A stretch of DNA of 63,723 nucleotides. Source: JBCDCE01 sp039182515 (lineage in GTDB: Bacteria > Pseudomonadota > Alphaproteobacteria > Rhodobacterales > Rhodobacteraceae). Every line of letters begins with the position of its first letter. The first letter of the stretch is position 1. Below are positions 8,108 through 16,228 of this stretch, piece by piece. The stretch lies in the NCBI GenBank assembly GCA_039182515.1, contig JBCDCE010000014.1, positions 1-63,723 on the forward strand. Direction: 5' to 3'. The position numbers and the translations under genes are program-made. The notes under the pieces are model-generated. The model was given only the letters and a program-made list of their open reading frames with translations, was not told the DNA's origin and did not search any database.

Positions 8108-8599
8108 ATGCGTAGCACACTCGCCTTTATTGCAATTGTGGCTGTACAGGTTCTCTGTACGGTCTTTTTCGTAGGGGAAATCCTGGCATCCGTCCTTGGC
8201 ATTGCCTATCGGCCGATCAATTGGCGGCTCATGGAAGTGATCGAAGTGAGCGCAGCACTCGGGCTTCTTTTGGGCTTGGTCTTTGGCATTATGACGGTGC
8301 GGCGCTCGATGACCAAAGCGGCCCGCGCGGAAGATGCGCTGCGGGCGGCCTCTGGCGCGTTTATGGAGCTGGTCGAAGACAGGTTCGATGAATGGAAATT
8401 CACCCCCGCTGAGCGCGATGTTGCGCTCTTTGCGCTCAAAGGTCTGTCCCTTGGGGAGATCGCAGGGCTCAGAAACACGTCAGAGGGCACGGTCAAAGCA
8501 CAAACCGCCGCGATCTACCGCAAAGCGGAGGTCTCGGGCCGCCCGCAGTTTCTCAGTCTTTTTGTGGAAGATCTGATCGACCTGTCCGATCCGACCTGA
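8108..8599 (+). CDS. Membrane-anchored LuxR-type HTH regulator
   Basis: A 163-residue protein: two membrane helices (about 3-27 and 43-63), a short linker (RRSMTKAARAEDALRAASGAF), then a LuxR/NarL-type DNA-binding domain at about 97-155. The HTH region contains FTPAERDVALFALKGLSLGEIAGLRNTSEGTVK and an IYRKAEV recognition region. It has no receiver or ligand domain, so any signal must come through the membrane segment. It follows the EF-hand and PepSY-like genes; I infer a membrane-tethered regulator of a calcium- or envelope-sensing module. The next gene is convergent. Confidence 0.8.
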   Translation: MRSTLAFIAIVAVQVLCTVFFVGEILASVLGIAYRPINWRLMEVIEVSAALGLLLGLVFGIMTVRRSMTKAARAEDALRAASGAFMELVEDRFDEWKFTPAERDVALFALKGLSLGEIAGLRNTSEGTVKAQTAAIYRKAEVSGRPQFLSLFVEDLIDLSDPT

Positions 8600-8619
8600 G
8601 CTTGACCCCACCTAGCGCG

Positions 8620-9000
8620 TTAGGTTTCCGTCAAAGCATGGCTTTCCAGCACGTCGAGCGGCACAATCTCAAGCGCACGCTTGTGCGTGGCGGCCAAATT
8701 TATCTTTGGCGCGCAGCCTTCTTCATGGGCCTGCATGAACCGCCCCGCGCATAAACACCATTGATCTCCGGGTTTGAGGCCTGGAAACCCGTATTCGGGG
8801 CGAGGGGTCGAAAGATCATTCCCCACATATTTTGAGTAGGCGAGGAACTCTGCTGTCAAAATAGCACAGACCGTATGGCTGCCTCGGTCTTCTTGGCAGG
8901 TGTTGCAATGCCCGTCGCGGAAAAACCCGGTGAGAGGGTCTGTTGAGCACAGGGCCAATGGTTCGCCCAAGACATTTTCGCTTGCGTCCTTTTCGAGCAT
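8620..9000 (-). CDS. DUF2237 family protein
   Basis: A 126-residue cytosolic protein of the conserved DUF2237 family. Diagnostic blocks are NVLGEPLALCSTDPLTGFFRDG, NTCQEDRGSHTVCA, GNDLSTPRPE, FPGLKPGDQWCLCA and ATHKRALEIVPLDVL. Several conserved cysteines suggest metal binding or redox chemistry, but the function is unknown. The ATG at 9000 was chosen because GGAGGG lies 6 bases upstream; an in-frame TTG at 9012 would overlap that site. It sits just after the DUF2332 gene on the same strand. Confidence 0.85.
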   Translation of the reverse strand: MLEKDASENVLGEPLALCSTDPLTGFFRDGHCNTCQEDRGSHTVCAILTAEFLAYSKYVGNDLSTPRPEYGFPGLKPGDQWCLCAGRFMQAHEEGCAPKINLAATHKRALEIVPLDVLESHALTET

Positions 9001-9024
9001 AAAGCCCTCCAATCTATCCCAGTT

Positions 9025-10092
9025 CTATCCCTTGTCTATCCCAGTCCACGCGACCCAGCGGCCATGGAAGTCTGCGCGTCCCAATGAGTACCTAAGTCGG
9101 CCAGGCCAAAGGTCGAGGGTTAGGGCTGCACTTCCGGGTTGCGCATCGGCTTCCATGCGAAACCAGGCCAGAGGGGTGTCGGATGTGGCGCGTTCGCCGG
9201 CCTCTTGGATCAATGCAGCGCCTTCGGCACGCGCTTCGGGTGGCAGATATTGCCAAGCAATGGTTGAATACAGCAGATGCACGTGGCTCTTGGGTGCTGC
9301 CGCGAGGCGCTCTGGCAGCCAAGCCAAGGCATCCGCCTGGACCACCTTTGGTGCAGGCAGCGTCATAGCTGCGCGTGTGCGGGCGATGCGCTCTGGTTGG
9401 TCAGGCCAAAGATAGCTCAAAAGACGCAGTTGCGCGTCCTCAGAGCTCAGATCCACAGGTGCAAGATCGACACCTTCCCGACCGGCCACAGATATCTCGC
9501 TGCGCGGCGGCAGAGCACCAGACCAATCAGGAGACAATTGAACAAGGCTTTCCTTTGGGCCGAAGCCCGCGCCAATAAGTAAATAGAACTGATCGAAGTT
9601 GAGGTTCAGCCCTGCACTGGCGCCAATTTCGCTCACCCAAAATGGTGTTTTGCCTTTGGGTCCTGAACCCTTCTGGAACAGGTGACCAAGCTCATGGGCA
9701 ACAGCGATCAGGAGGCTCGCGCGGCGCACTTCATTGGTTTGTGGGGCCCGTGTGAGGGCCTCCAGAAGGCGCATGTCGCGCTGAGTGAGAGCCTGGTCGA
9801 GCGCCCAACGCAATATGTCATCTTCGACCTCGTGAGGTGGATAGACCTCCTTTAAATCAGAAGCTTGCCCCGTCAAAATAAGCGCATGAAGCCCACCCGT
9901 GAGCCGCAAAGGGACCCCGTCACCATGCAGTCCAGGATCTCCGTCCCAATCCCGGATCACGGCGGCTGTGGCGCTGGGATGCTCGGGCAGGAGGTTTGCC
10001 AAAATGTTCAAAAGGCGAGCCATAAAGGGCGACCCTAAGGCCGCACAGGCCTCGGCTTGCTGAAGGAAAACGTCCAGAGCCCGAGCGCTCAC
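9025..10092 (-). CDS. DUF2332 family protein
   Basis: A 355-residue protein of the DUF2332 family. Conserved parts: FLQQAEACAALGSPFMARLL at the start, PHEVEDDILRWAL, the VSEIGASAGLNLNFD block (resembling a methyltransferase glycine motif) and LHLLYSTIAWQYLP. The fold suggests a SAM-dependent methyltransferase-like protein, but no activity is established for the family as far as I know. Its start overlaps the pth stop by 4 bases (ATGA), so it is translated with pth. Confidence 0.8.
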   Translation of the reverse strand: MSARALDVFLQQAEACAALGSPFMARLLNILANLLPEHPSATAAVIRDWDGDPGLHGDGVPLRLTGGLHALILTGQASDLKEVYPPHEVEDDILRWALDQALTQRDMRLLEALTRAPQTNEVRRASLLIAVAHELGHLFQKGSGPKGKTPFWVSEIGASAGLNLNFDQFYLLIGAGFGPKESLVQLSPDWSGALPPRSEISVAGREGVDLAPVDLSSEDAQLRLLSYLWPDQPERIARTRAAMTLPAPKVVQADALAWLPERLAAAPKSHVHLLYSTIAWQYLPPEARAEGAALIQEAGERATSDTPLAWFRMEADAQPGSAALTLDLWPGRLRYSLGRADFHGRWVAWTGIDKG

Positions 10093-10784
10093 CGAAACTT
10101 ATCCATGAGCTTTTGCATCGGCGAGCGCGTATCCTCTTTGGCTGGCTCAACCTTAGCCGTTTTAGGCTGAAGTTTGTCTGGCGTATCGGAGCCAGGGTTA
10201 GATTTAGAGGATCGGGCAGGGGCTGCGCGCAGCGCGACTGCGTTCATAAACTTGGCCGGGTCCTCATCAGCCAAATGCGGCGCGCCTTCACCAATGCCGC
10301 GGATCACATCGTCCAGCCATTCCGCATCCGCTTTAGCAAAATCATGGAGCACATAGCCTGGAACGCGGTCTTTGTGACCTGGATGCCCCACGCCCAAGCG
10401 CACACGATCGTAATGCGGGCCGATGTGATCATGGATTGAACGCAAACCGTTATGCCCGGCGTGCCCGCCGCCCGCTTTTACGCGCACCTTGGCCGGTGCC
10501 AAATCGATCTCGTCGTGAAAGACAGTTACATCTGTGCTGTCCAACTTGTAAAAATCTATTGTTGCGCGCACCGATTGGCCGGATTTGTTCATAAAGGTCA
10601 TGGGTTTAAGCAAAACGACTTTCTCAGAGCCCAAGCGCCCCTCGCTGATCTGACCCTGGAATTTTTCGCGCCAGGCACCAAAACCCTGTTTGCTATGAAT
10701 TTCATCTAGGGCCATAAATCCGATATTGTGTCGGTTCTTGGCGTATTTTCCCCCTGGATTCCCAAGGCCAACAAAGAGTTTCAT
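10089..10784 (-). CDS. pth: Peptidyl-tRNA hydrolase
   Basis: Releases tRNA from drop-off peptidyl-tRNA. A 231-residue protein with the family hallmarks: MKLFVGLGNPGGKYAKNRHNIGF containing the catalytic His, KPMTFMNKSG, FHDEIDL with the catalytic Asp, and GGHAGHNGLRSI. The C-terminal tail of about 45 residues is Lys/Pro/Ser-rich and longer than in E. coli, which is common in alphaproteobacteria. The ATG at 10784 (after GGAGCAGCCCT) gives the canonical N-terminus; an upstream in-frame TTG would add seven non-conserved residues. Usually sits next to rplY; here rplY is 4.6 kb away. Confidence 0.97.
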   Translation of the reverse strand: MKLFVGLGNPGGKYAKNRHNIGFMALDEIHSKQGFGAWREKFQGQISEGRLGSEKVVLLKPMTFMNKSGQSVRATIDFYKLDSTDVTVFHDEIDLAPAKVRVKAGGGHAGHNGLRSIHDHIGPHYDRVRLGVGHPGHKDRVPGYVLHDFAKADAEWLDDVIRGIGEGAPHLADEDPAKFMNAVALRAAPARSSKSNPGSDTPDKLQPKTAKVEPAKEDTRSPMQKLMDKFR

Positions 10785-10908
10785 AGGGCTGCTCCGACTG
10801 CTCAACGCTTGGTATCAAAGCCTGGGCTGCAATCAAGAGCTGGGTCCAGACGGCGCAAAAGCCGCGTGCAAAATAATCGGGCCAGCCCCAACAGAGGATG
10901 TTTTCGCC

Positions 10909-11937
10909 ATGCCTGCTTCGCTTCCAATGTCCATGAAGACGCTTGTTATCAAGGAACCAGGAGGCCCGCTGCATCTCGAAGAGCGCGCGATGCCCCAGCT
11001 GCGCAAAGGCGAGGTTTTGGTGCAGATGACGGCCTCTCCCATCAATCCATCAGATCTCGCGAGCCTTCATGGGCAATATGCCGTAGATTGGCAGTTTCCC
11101 TTTGTGCCTGGCATGGAAGGCAGCGGTCGGATCGTGGATCACAACGCCGGGCGCTTTGCCGCTCAGCTGATGGGTAAGAAGGTGGCCGCTTTTGCCGGGC
11201 GCGAAGGGCTTTGGGCTGAATATGCGGCTGTGCCTTTTGAGCGCGTGGTGCCCGTGGGCGAGAAAACCCGGCTCGATCAAGCGGCGATGTCGCTTGTGAA
11301 CCCTCTGACGGCCATTGCTCTGGTGTCACTCGCTGAAAAGCGCGGGCAAACCGCGATCATCAACACAGCTGCCGCTGGCGCCCTAGGCCGCATGATCCGC
11401 AAACGCGCCGTGGCGCGGGGCCTTAAAGTGATCAACACCGTGCGCCAGGATGCCCATATCGAGGCCCTCAAAGCGGATGGGGCGGTGCATGTGCTCAATC
11501 AAAATCACCCAGATTTTGCGGAAGAGCTCAAGCACCTGGCCCGGCATTACCGCGCCAATCTGGCCTTCGATGCGATTGGTGGCGATTTCACGCTCGCTTT
11601 GCTCAAAGCCATGCCCAAAGGGGGCGAAGTGATGATCTACGGCGGCCTTGCGATGGCGCCAACCTCTCTCACACCAGAGCACTTTGTCTTTCATGACAAG
11701 AAGATAACGGGCTTCTGGCTCGTGAATTGGCTAGACCGCCGCCCTCTCGCGCTGCGTTTGCGCGATTTGTACGATGTGCGCCGTAATCTGAGTGGGTTTG
11801 CCCTTAGCAAGGTCGCTAAAGTCCTGACATTGGATCAAGCCGAAAACGCTGCACAGATCTATCAAAACAACATGAGTGCGGGCAAAGTTCTGATTGCGCC
11901 AGGCGGATTAAACCCCGAGGTTTCAAGCCAGAGTTAG
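10909..11937 (+). CDS. Zinc-free quinone oxidoreductase/enoyl reductase-like MDR protein
   Basis: A 342-residue medium-chain dehydrogenase/reductase. N-terminal GroES-like part contains PINPSDLASLHGQYAVDWQFPFVPGMEGSGRI. The nucleotide-binding part is non-standard: NTAAAGALGRMIRKRAVARGLKVI instead of the usual GAAGGVG. No zinc ligands are seen, so it belongs to the quinone oxidoreductase/enoyl-thioester reductase side. The ATG at 10909 was chosen after AGAGG; a later ATG at 10930 is possible. It diverges from pth across a 124-base promoter region. Substrate unknown. Confidence 0.8.
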   Translation: MPASLPMSMKTLVIKEPGGPLHLEERAMPQLRKGEVLVQMTASPINPSDLASLHGQYAVDWQFPFVPGMEGSGRIVDHNAGRFAAQLMGKKVAAFAGREGLWAEYAAVPFERVVPVGEKTRLDQAAMSLVNPLTAIALVSLAEKRGQTAIINTAAAGALGRMIRKRAVARGLKVINTVRQDAHIEALKADGAVHVLNQNHPDFAEELKHLARHYRANLAFDAIGGDFTLALLKAMPKGGEVMIYGGLAMAPTSLTPEHFVFHDKKITGFWLVNWLDRRPLALRLRDLYDVRRNLSGFALSKVAKVLTLDQAENAAQIYQNNMSAGKVLIAPGGLNPEVSSQS

Positions 11938-11958
11938 GCTATCTTTGCTTGCCAAAGA

Positions 11959-12110
11959 CGGGCCCACCCACCTCCCTCCACCCCAAGCGCGCTGCGCGCG
12001 TTTGGCCTGGACCCAAGGGGGCGCGCGCTTCGCGCGCGGCGGCACAATACTCTGATCTTTTTCTTGGAAAAAATACTCCGGGGAGTCCCGTAGGGACGGG
12101 GCAGAGCCCC
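11959..12110 (+). repeat. 150-bp intergenic repeat, copy A
   Basis: Matches 14089-14240 without gaps. Over the 150 bases starting GGCCCACC I count 12 mismatches (92% identity). It contains GCGCGCG-CTTCG-CGCGCG and GGGAGTCCCG-TAGGGACGGGGCAGAGCCCC hairpins. Its last ~56 bases (12055-12110) are the reverse complement of the element at 6428-6486. It follows the quinone oxidoreductase gene. Confidence 0.85.
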
Positions 12111-12473
12111 TCATCGCCAGATTGACCGAAGTGTCGCCAGCAAGGGTCTTTTCACGCTTTTACACATTTTTGGCGTCTTGCTTTACGCAATACTTAAAGA
12201 TCTGCTTTTTAAACTTGGGATTTTTTAGGTGCGCCCGGCGCGACTGCCAGACTTATCTACATTGAGCGCTAACCCTCTCACGTTTATAGAGGCTCAAACG
12301 CAAATCCATACCCAGCATGGGCTGGGCTGAAGTCGAAAAGGCGTAAACCGCGTTTAGATTGCGCTCTAAACCGTGCTCTTTTTTACGCTTTTGCCTTCAT
12401 ATGGCCCAAAAGGTGCAGCCTTATTCCGGCAGTAAGATCCCCTTTTTTCAGGACGTAAGAGCAAGGCGAAAAC
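12111..12473. other. Non-coding stretch before the DUF1963 gene
   Basis: 363 A/T-rich bases with no convincing gene on either strand. The only clear structure is a small hairpin CCCAGC-ATGG-GCTGGG at 12312-12327. It probably holds the DUF1963 promoter. Confidence 0.5.
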
Positions 12474-14033
12474 ATGCGCGATTATCCAGAGACTTGGGTG
12501 CAAGCAATGCCGTCGCTTGCTATGCGCCCCCGCCCATCCTTTGACACCGAAAGGGATGTTTCTGTCCTGTTGGGCGGCAAACCGCAGCTGCCGTCTCATC
12601 TGGAGTGGCCTGAAGGGTTGTCTTTTTACGCGCAGATCAATTTGAGCAAGGTGCCAGCTTCGTTTTACGCGAACGAGAAACAATGGCATCTTGATTTGCC
12701 AACATCGGGGACGCTCTTCATATTCTTGCCCCTAGAAGATCCGTATAATGCGCCCGCAAAGGTTCTTTATTGTGAAGAGGATGTCTCTCACCAGCCGGAA
12801 CGAGAGCCAGTGGACAGCGCACCGGATCTGCGGGCCGGGGAAAGCAAGTGGTGCAGCTATTGGGTGGATACGGTCGGCCTTTCAGAGTGCGGACGGCTTC
12901 TTTACCGTCAGCGGGCTGACCTTTTGCCGTTTTTGTCGGCCTATTCTGTGAATGGTCTTTGGGCCAATATGGAAGAGGCCGCAAACAACCCTGCTTATGT
13001 TGCGCAAAACCGAGCCGCGCAGGCCCTAGAAAAGGCCACTTTGGCCGCTGCCTATAAGGCCAATCCTTTGCCGCCCCCGCGTGACAAAAGCCCTGTGTCT
13101 TCTGGTTTTGGCAATTGGAAGGGACGGTCAAGTGAGCCCTTGACGCATCTCAAACATGCGACGCTGACTTGGGCCTTTATTTTCGACTACGCCCGGCATG
13201 TTGAGATCGAAAGCCTGTCTCTGGCCCAAGGCTACGTCAATCGGCTTTTGGGGGACGATCATTTTTCGGCAAAGCACCGCGACAGGCTGGAGCGAAAGAA
13301 AGACAGTTTTTGGAAAAGAAACATTGAGGCCCGAAATAAGGCTTTTCAACCCTCTACAAAGGTCTCCCTCAAAAGCAAATTTCGCCGCGTACAGGCGCTA
13401 AGGCAGGCTACAAAAAAGCGTCGCTTTGACGATCGTGCGCTGGCGTGGATGGAAGTTGCGCGCTTGCATTCGGGCCTTGTCCCCGCAGATATTTCCAAGC
13501 AATTCTTGTGCTTCATCGAAGAGATCCAAACCTATAAAGACCCAAGCCGCAAAAAGCTTAACCTCAGGGCCCTCGACAGCTGGATTCGAGAGACCCAGCT
13601 CGGGGACCGCGATGTTCGCCTGATTGGGGAAACGGCCATTAGGGCCAGCCAACATCATTTGGTCATTGAAACTTTACCCAAGGACAAAGTGACTGGCGCT
13701 TTGCCCCATGAAGTTCTCAGGCTCACACGTGATGCCGAACTGGCGGACCGGTACTGGGATGAAAGACTGCGCCTGGAGGTCGCCCCTGGGACCTCCAGCG
13801 GCCCGCACAACTTTTCGATCGGGTCACAGCACACCCAAATGCTCGGCGCCCCCTTTGCGGTTCAGCCGCAGGTGGACAGCCTTGCCCAAGAAAACGTCAT
13901 GCTGCTGCAAATCGCGAGTGAGGCGGGTATGCAAATAAATCCGCCTGATGGCAACTTCCAGCTATGGATAGATCCGGCCGATCTGCAAAATCGAAGGTTT
14001 GAAAAAGCGAAATTCACCTACTTCTTTTCATGA
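12474..14033 (+). CDS. Long DUF1963 protein with a central insertion
   Basis: A 519-residue cytosolic protein. The DUF1963 family signature is split. The first half lies at about residues 20-165 (LLGGKPQLPSHLEWPEGLSFYAQINLSKVP, later GTLFIFLPLED). The second half, about 430-519, carries the typical ending (HTQMLGAPFAVQPQ, NVMLLQIASEAG, GNFQLWIDPADLQNRRF). About 260 residues of Lys/Arg/Leu-rich helical sequence lie between them and match nothing I recognise. Family function is unknown. The gene is alone, bracketed by the two 150-bp repeats, in a block separating rplY from pth. This setting suggests it is accessory. Confidence 0.75.
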   Translation: MRDYPETWVQAMPSLAMRPRPSFDTERDVSVLLGGKPQLPSHLEWPEGLSFYAQINLSKVPASFYANEKQWHLDLPTSGTLFIFLPLEDPYNAPAKVLYCEEDVSHQPEREPVDSAPDLRAGESKWCSYWVDTVGLSECGRLLYRQRADLLPFLSAYSVNGLWANMEEAANNPAYVAQNRAAQALEKATLAAAYKANPLPPPRDKSPVSSGFGNWKGRSSEPLTHLKHATLTWAFIFDYARHVEIESLSLAQGYVNRLLGDDHFSAKHRDRLERKKDSFWKRNIEARNKAFQPSTKVSLKSKFRRVQALRQATKKRRFDDRALAWMEVARLHSGLVPADISKQFLCFIEEIQTYKDPSRKKLNLRALDSWIRETQLGDRDVRLIGETAIRASQHHLVIETLPKDKVTGALPHEVLRLTRDAELADRYWDERLRLEVAPGTSSGPHNFSIGSQHTQMLGAPFAVQPQVDSLAQENVMLLQIASEAGMQINPPDGNFQLWIDPADLQNRRFEKAKFTYFFS

Positions 14034-14088
14034 AATCCCGTGCTGGGTGTTCCGAGCCTAAATTAAGCCAGTCCCTTTTTGCTAGTGG

Positions 14089-14240
14089 CGGGCCCACCCG
14101 CCTCCCTCCACCCCATCCGCGCTGCGCGCGTTTGGTCTGGACCTGAAGGGGCGCGCGCTTCGCGCGCGGCGGCACAATACTCCAATCTTTTTCTTGGGGA
14201 AAATACTCCGGGGAGTCCCGAAGGGACGGGGCAGAGCCCC
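14089..14240 (+). repeat. 150-bp intergenic repeat, copy B
   Basis: Second copy of the 11959-12110 repeat in the same orientation, 92% identical by count and with no insertions. It begins 55 bases after the DUF1963 stop and contains the 14185-14240 core (CTTTTTCTTGG...AATACTCCGGGG). Together the two copies bracket the DUF1963 gene as direct repeats. Confidence 0.85.
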
Positions 14241-14356
14241 AGCCTCACGACACAGGTTGAAGAAGTTCAGTCCAACAGGTCCCAAAACCTTGAATTCTTT
14301 TGCAGCGCCTCGCTCTTTGGAAGCCTCAAAACCTCAAGATAGAAACTTAGCAAAAA

Positions 14357-14674
14357 ATGAAATTCTCGCTTCCTCTTGTTTTATCAGTCTTCGTCCTGCT
14401 CGCGACACTGGCACCTGCGGATGCCAAAACGGGGGATCAGATTTGCAAGAAAATGATCTCGGAGGGTCGTGGCGGCGGCATGAGCCAAAACACGTGTATA
14501 TGCACCCACCGCGTGGCAGATGAGGTTTTAGACGACACTATCAAGTCCCTTCTTTTTGACGCCTGGTACACGGGCAACAACAACATGCAAGCCTTGGCAG
14601 ATCTCCCAAAACAAAGCCGTGTGCGTCGGCAAATGAAAAAATTAGCGCGGTCTCTCAAGGCCCAGTGTGAATAA
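14357..14674 (+). CDS. Small secreted cysteine-containing protein
   Basis: A 105-residue protein with a signal peptide (about 1-23, ending PADA) and a mature part with four cysteines (ICKK, TCIC, QCE at the C-terminus), consistent with two periplasmic disulfides. It is basic near the end (RVRRQMKKLARSLK). No family recognised. It precedes a lipoprotein gene by 54 bases on the same strand, so the two may be co-transcribed. Lies downstream of repeat B. Confidence 0.6.
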   Translation: MKFSLPLVLSVFVLLATLAPADAKTGDQICKKMISEGRGGGMSQNTCICTHRVADEVLDDTIKSLLFDAWYTGNNNMQALADLPKQSRVRRQMKKLARSLKAQCE

Positions 14675-14728
14675 AGGGCGCGGCTCAACTCGCAATTTTC
14701 TCAAGTCTCATGCTGAAAGCGACGTCCA

Positions 14729-15283
14729 ATGATCTCGAAAACCGCAGTTTTTTTCTTGCTGACAGTGCTTCTTTTGGGATGCGGTGTGTCTGTGGACGAA
14801 GACCTTATCAGCACCCAGCCTGCGCCAAAACTGGAATTTGTAGAAGCCCGAAAGGCCGCGGCACTCTGCGCGAAACACGCGCCCGATTGGGCCGCGCTTG
14901 AGGAAGCATTCAAATCTGCTGGCTATGCAAAGTCCAAAGACCCGAGGTTGGCGGGTTTTGCGAGATCTACAGGCACAGCTGTTTTGGACAAAGCTAATAC
15001 TGGAATGCGCGTTTTGGTGGGTGAAAAAAACGATCAAGAGGGCGCATGCATCATTGGCCTTGAAGGCATGACACCTGAGCAAAGCTTCGCGCTTGCTCAG
15101 CCTTGGGTAGGAGCATTCGAAGCCGTCACGAATGCCGAGCGCGGGCAGGGCCTTTCCCAAAATGCAGCTCAAGCCTGGGCCAGTTTTGAAGCAGAACGCA
15201 TTATCTATATTGTTGCGTACAAAACCTGGAATGTCTTGTTCCAGCCTGGAGCAGCAGTGAGGCTGATCTATATCGAGCGCTGA
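14729..15283 (+). CDS. Putative lipoprotein of unknown function
   Basis: A 184-residue protein whose N-terminus (ISKTAVFFLLTVLLLGCG) ends in an LLGC lipobox, so Cys18 would be lipidated and the protein anchored to a membrane. The mature part is about 165 residues with an internal Cys pair (LCAKH and GACIIGLEG) and a hydrophobic C-terminus (RIIYIVAYKTWNVLF). No known domain recognised. Convergent with rplY; the shared intergenic gap holds the rplY terminator. Confidence 0.6.
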   Translation: MISKTAVFFLLTVLLLGCGVSVDEDLISTQPAPKLEFVEARKAAALCAKHAPDWAALEEAFKSAGYAKSKDPRLAGFARSTGTAVLDKANTGMRVLVGEKNDQEGACIIGLEGMTPEQSFALAQPWVGAFEAVTNAERGQGLSQNAAQAWASFEAERIIYIVAYKTWNVLFQPGAAVRLIYIER

Positions 15284-15307
15284 GCCGATCCACGCGTCGT
15301 TATTCCC

Positions 15308-15336
15308 AAAAAAAGGCCCCGCAAAACACGAGGCCT
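15308..15336 (-). terminator. Terminator of rplY
   Basis: Read on the minus strand, AGGCCTCG-TGTTTTG-CGGGGCCT is an 8-bp stem with one mismatch, followed by TTTTTTT. It is positioned 25 bases after the rplY stop. Confidence 0.85.
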
Positions 15337-15361
15337 CTTCCTAAATTTTGAGCGAAAGAGC

Positions 15362-16006
15362 TTACTCTTCGCCGCCCTCAGCAGCGTCTTCACTACCCTC
15401 TTCGCCTTCGCCGTCTTCACCCTCAGATGAGCGCAAGCCGGATGGCGCTTGGATGTTCGCAATCACGAAATCCCGGTCGATCGTTGGCTTGGCTCCTGAT
15501 GGCAGCGTGATCGAGGAGATGGTGATTGTGTCACCAACATCCAGGCCTTCGACGCTCGCCACGATCTTTTCAGGGATGTCGCCTGCGGTCACAACAAGCT
15601 CAACCTCTGGGCGCACAACGGTCAGAACACCGCCTCGACGAAGCCCGGGGCAATTGTCTTCGCCTTCGAACTCAACCGGAATAAAGAGCGCCACTTTCGA
15701 CGTGCGGCGCAAGCGCATGAAGTCCACATGTGTGGGCAAGTCTTTGACCACGTCGCGCTGCACATCACGGCAGATCACGCGCACGTCTTCATGCCCGTCC
15801 ACTTTGAGGTTGAACAAGGTCGACTTAAACCGACCAGCCTTGAGGCTCTTAAAGAGGACGTTGAAGGGGATGTTGATGGGAAGCGGATCGCTCTCGCCAC
15901 CAAATACAATGCCAGGAACCATGCCGTCGCGACGGGCTTGGCGGGCGGCCCCCTTGCCTGTCCCCGCACGTTCCTGGGCGATAAGATCTGGGATCGAACC
16001 AGCCAT
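15362..16006 (-). CDS. rplY: 50S ribosomal protein L25/general stress protein Ctc
   Basis: Binds 5S rRNA in the large subunit. A 214-residue long form (Ctc type) with an N-terminal L25 domain (RAGTGKGAARQARRDGMVPGIVFGG, then THVDFMRL at about 92-99) and a C-terminal beta domain (EGLDVGDTITISSITLPSGAKPTI). It ends in an acidic, Glu/Gly-rich tail typical of alphaproteobacteria. The ATG at 16006 follows a GGAGATATCC site. It has its own terminator. pth, its usual downstream partner, is displaced to 10784. Confidence 0.96.
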   Translation of the reverse strand: MAGSIPDLIAQERAGTGKGAARQARRDGMVPGIVFGGESDPLPINIPFNVLFKSLKAGRFKSTLFNLKVDGHEDVRVICRDVQRDVVKDLPTHVDFMRLRRTSKVALFIPVEFEGEDNCPGLRRGGVLTVVRPEVELVVTAGDIPEKIVASVEGLDVGDTITISSITLPSGAKPTIDRDFVIANIQAPSGLRSSEGEDGEGEEGSEDAAEGGEE

Positions 16007-16228
16007 AGGATATCTCCAATTTTGATACTGCGGGCCACCTCCAAGGGTGTGGTCGCCGCTCAGACGCGCCGTATGCGGGCGAATCCCTTCAAAGGCAAGA
16101 CATTTCCGCCCGCCACGGCCAAAGACTTGGCCCTATTGATGACAAAACCCTCCAATTTTTCCCATGCCACGCTCTGCATGCGTTTTCTACCCTGCCCGGA
16201 GACGATCCCAAAAATGGAGTGTGGGGCA

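Noticed and set aside
8600..8619. Small hairpin ACCTA-GCGCGT-TAGGT at the end of the LuxR gene
   Set aside because: Only a 5-bp stem that runs into the DUF2237 stop codon; too weak to call a terminator.
10726..10908. N-terminal extension of the quinone oxidoreductase frame
   Set aside because: It would overlap the divergent pth gene and its promoter, and the extra residues do not fit the MDR fold.
11959..14240. Reading copies A and B as insertion-sequence ends
   Set aside because: They are direct, not inverted, and no transposase or target duplication is visible. The DUF1963 gene between them is not a mobility gene.
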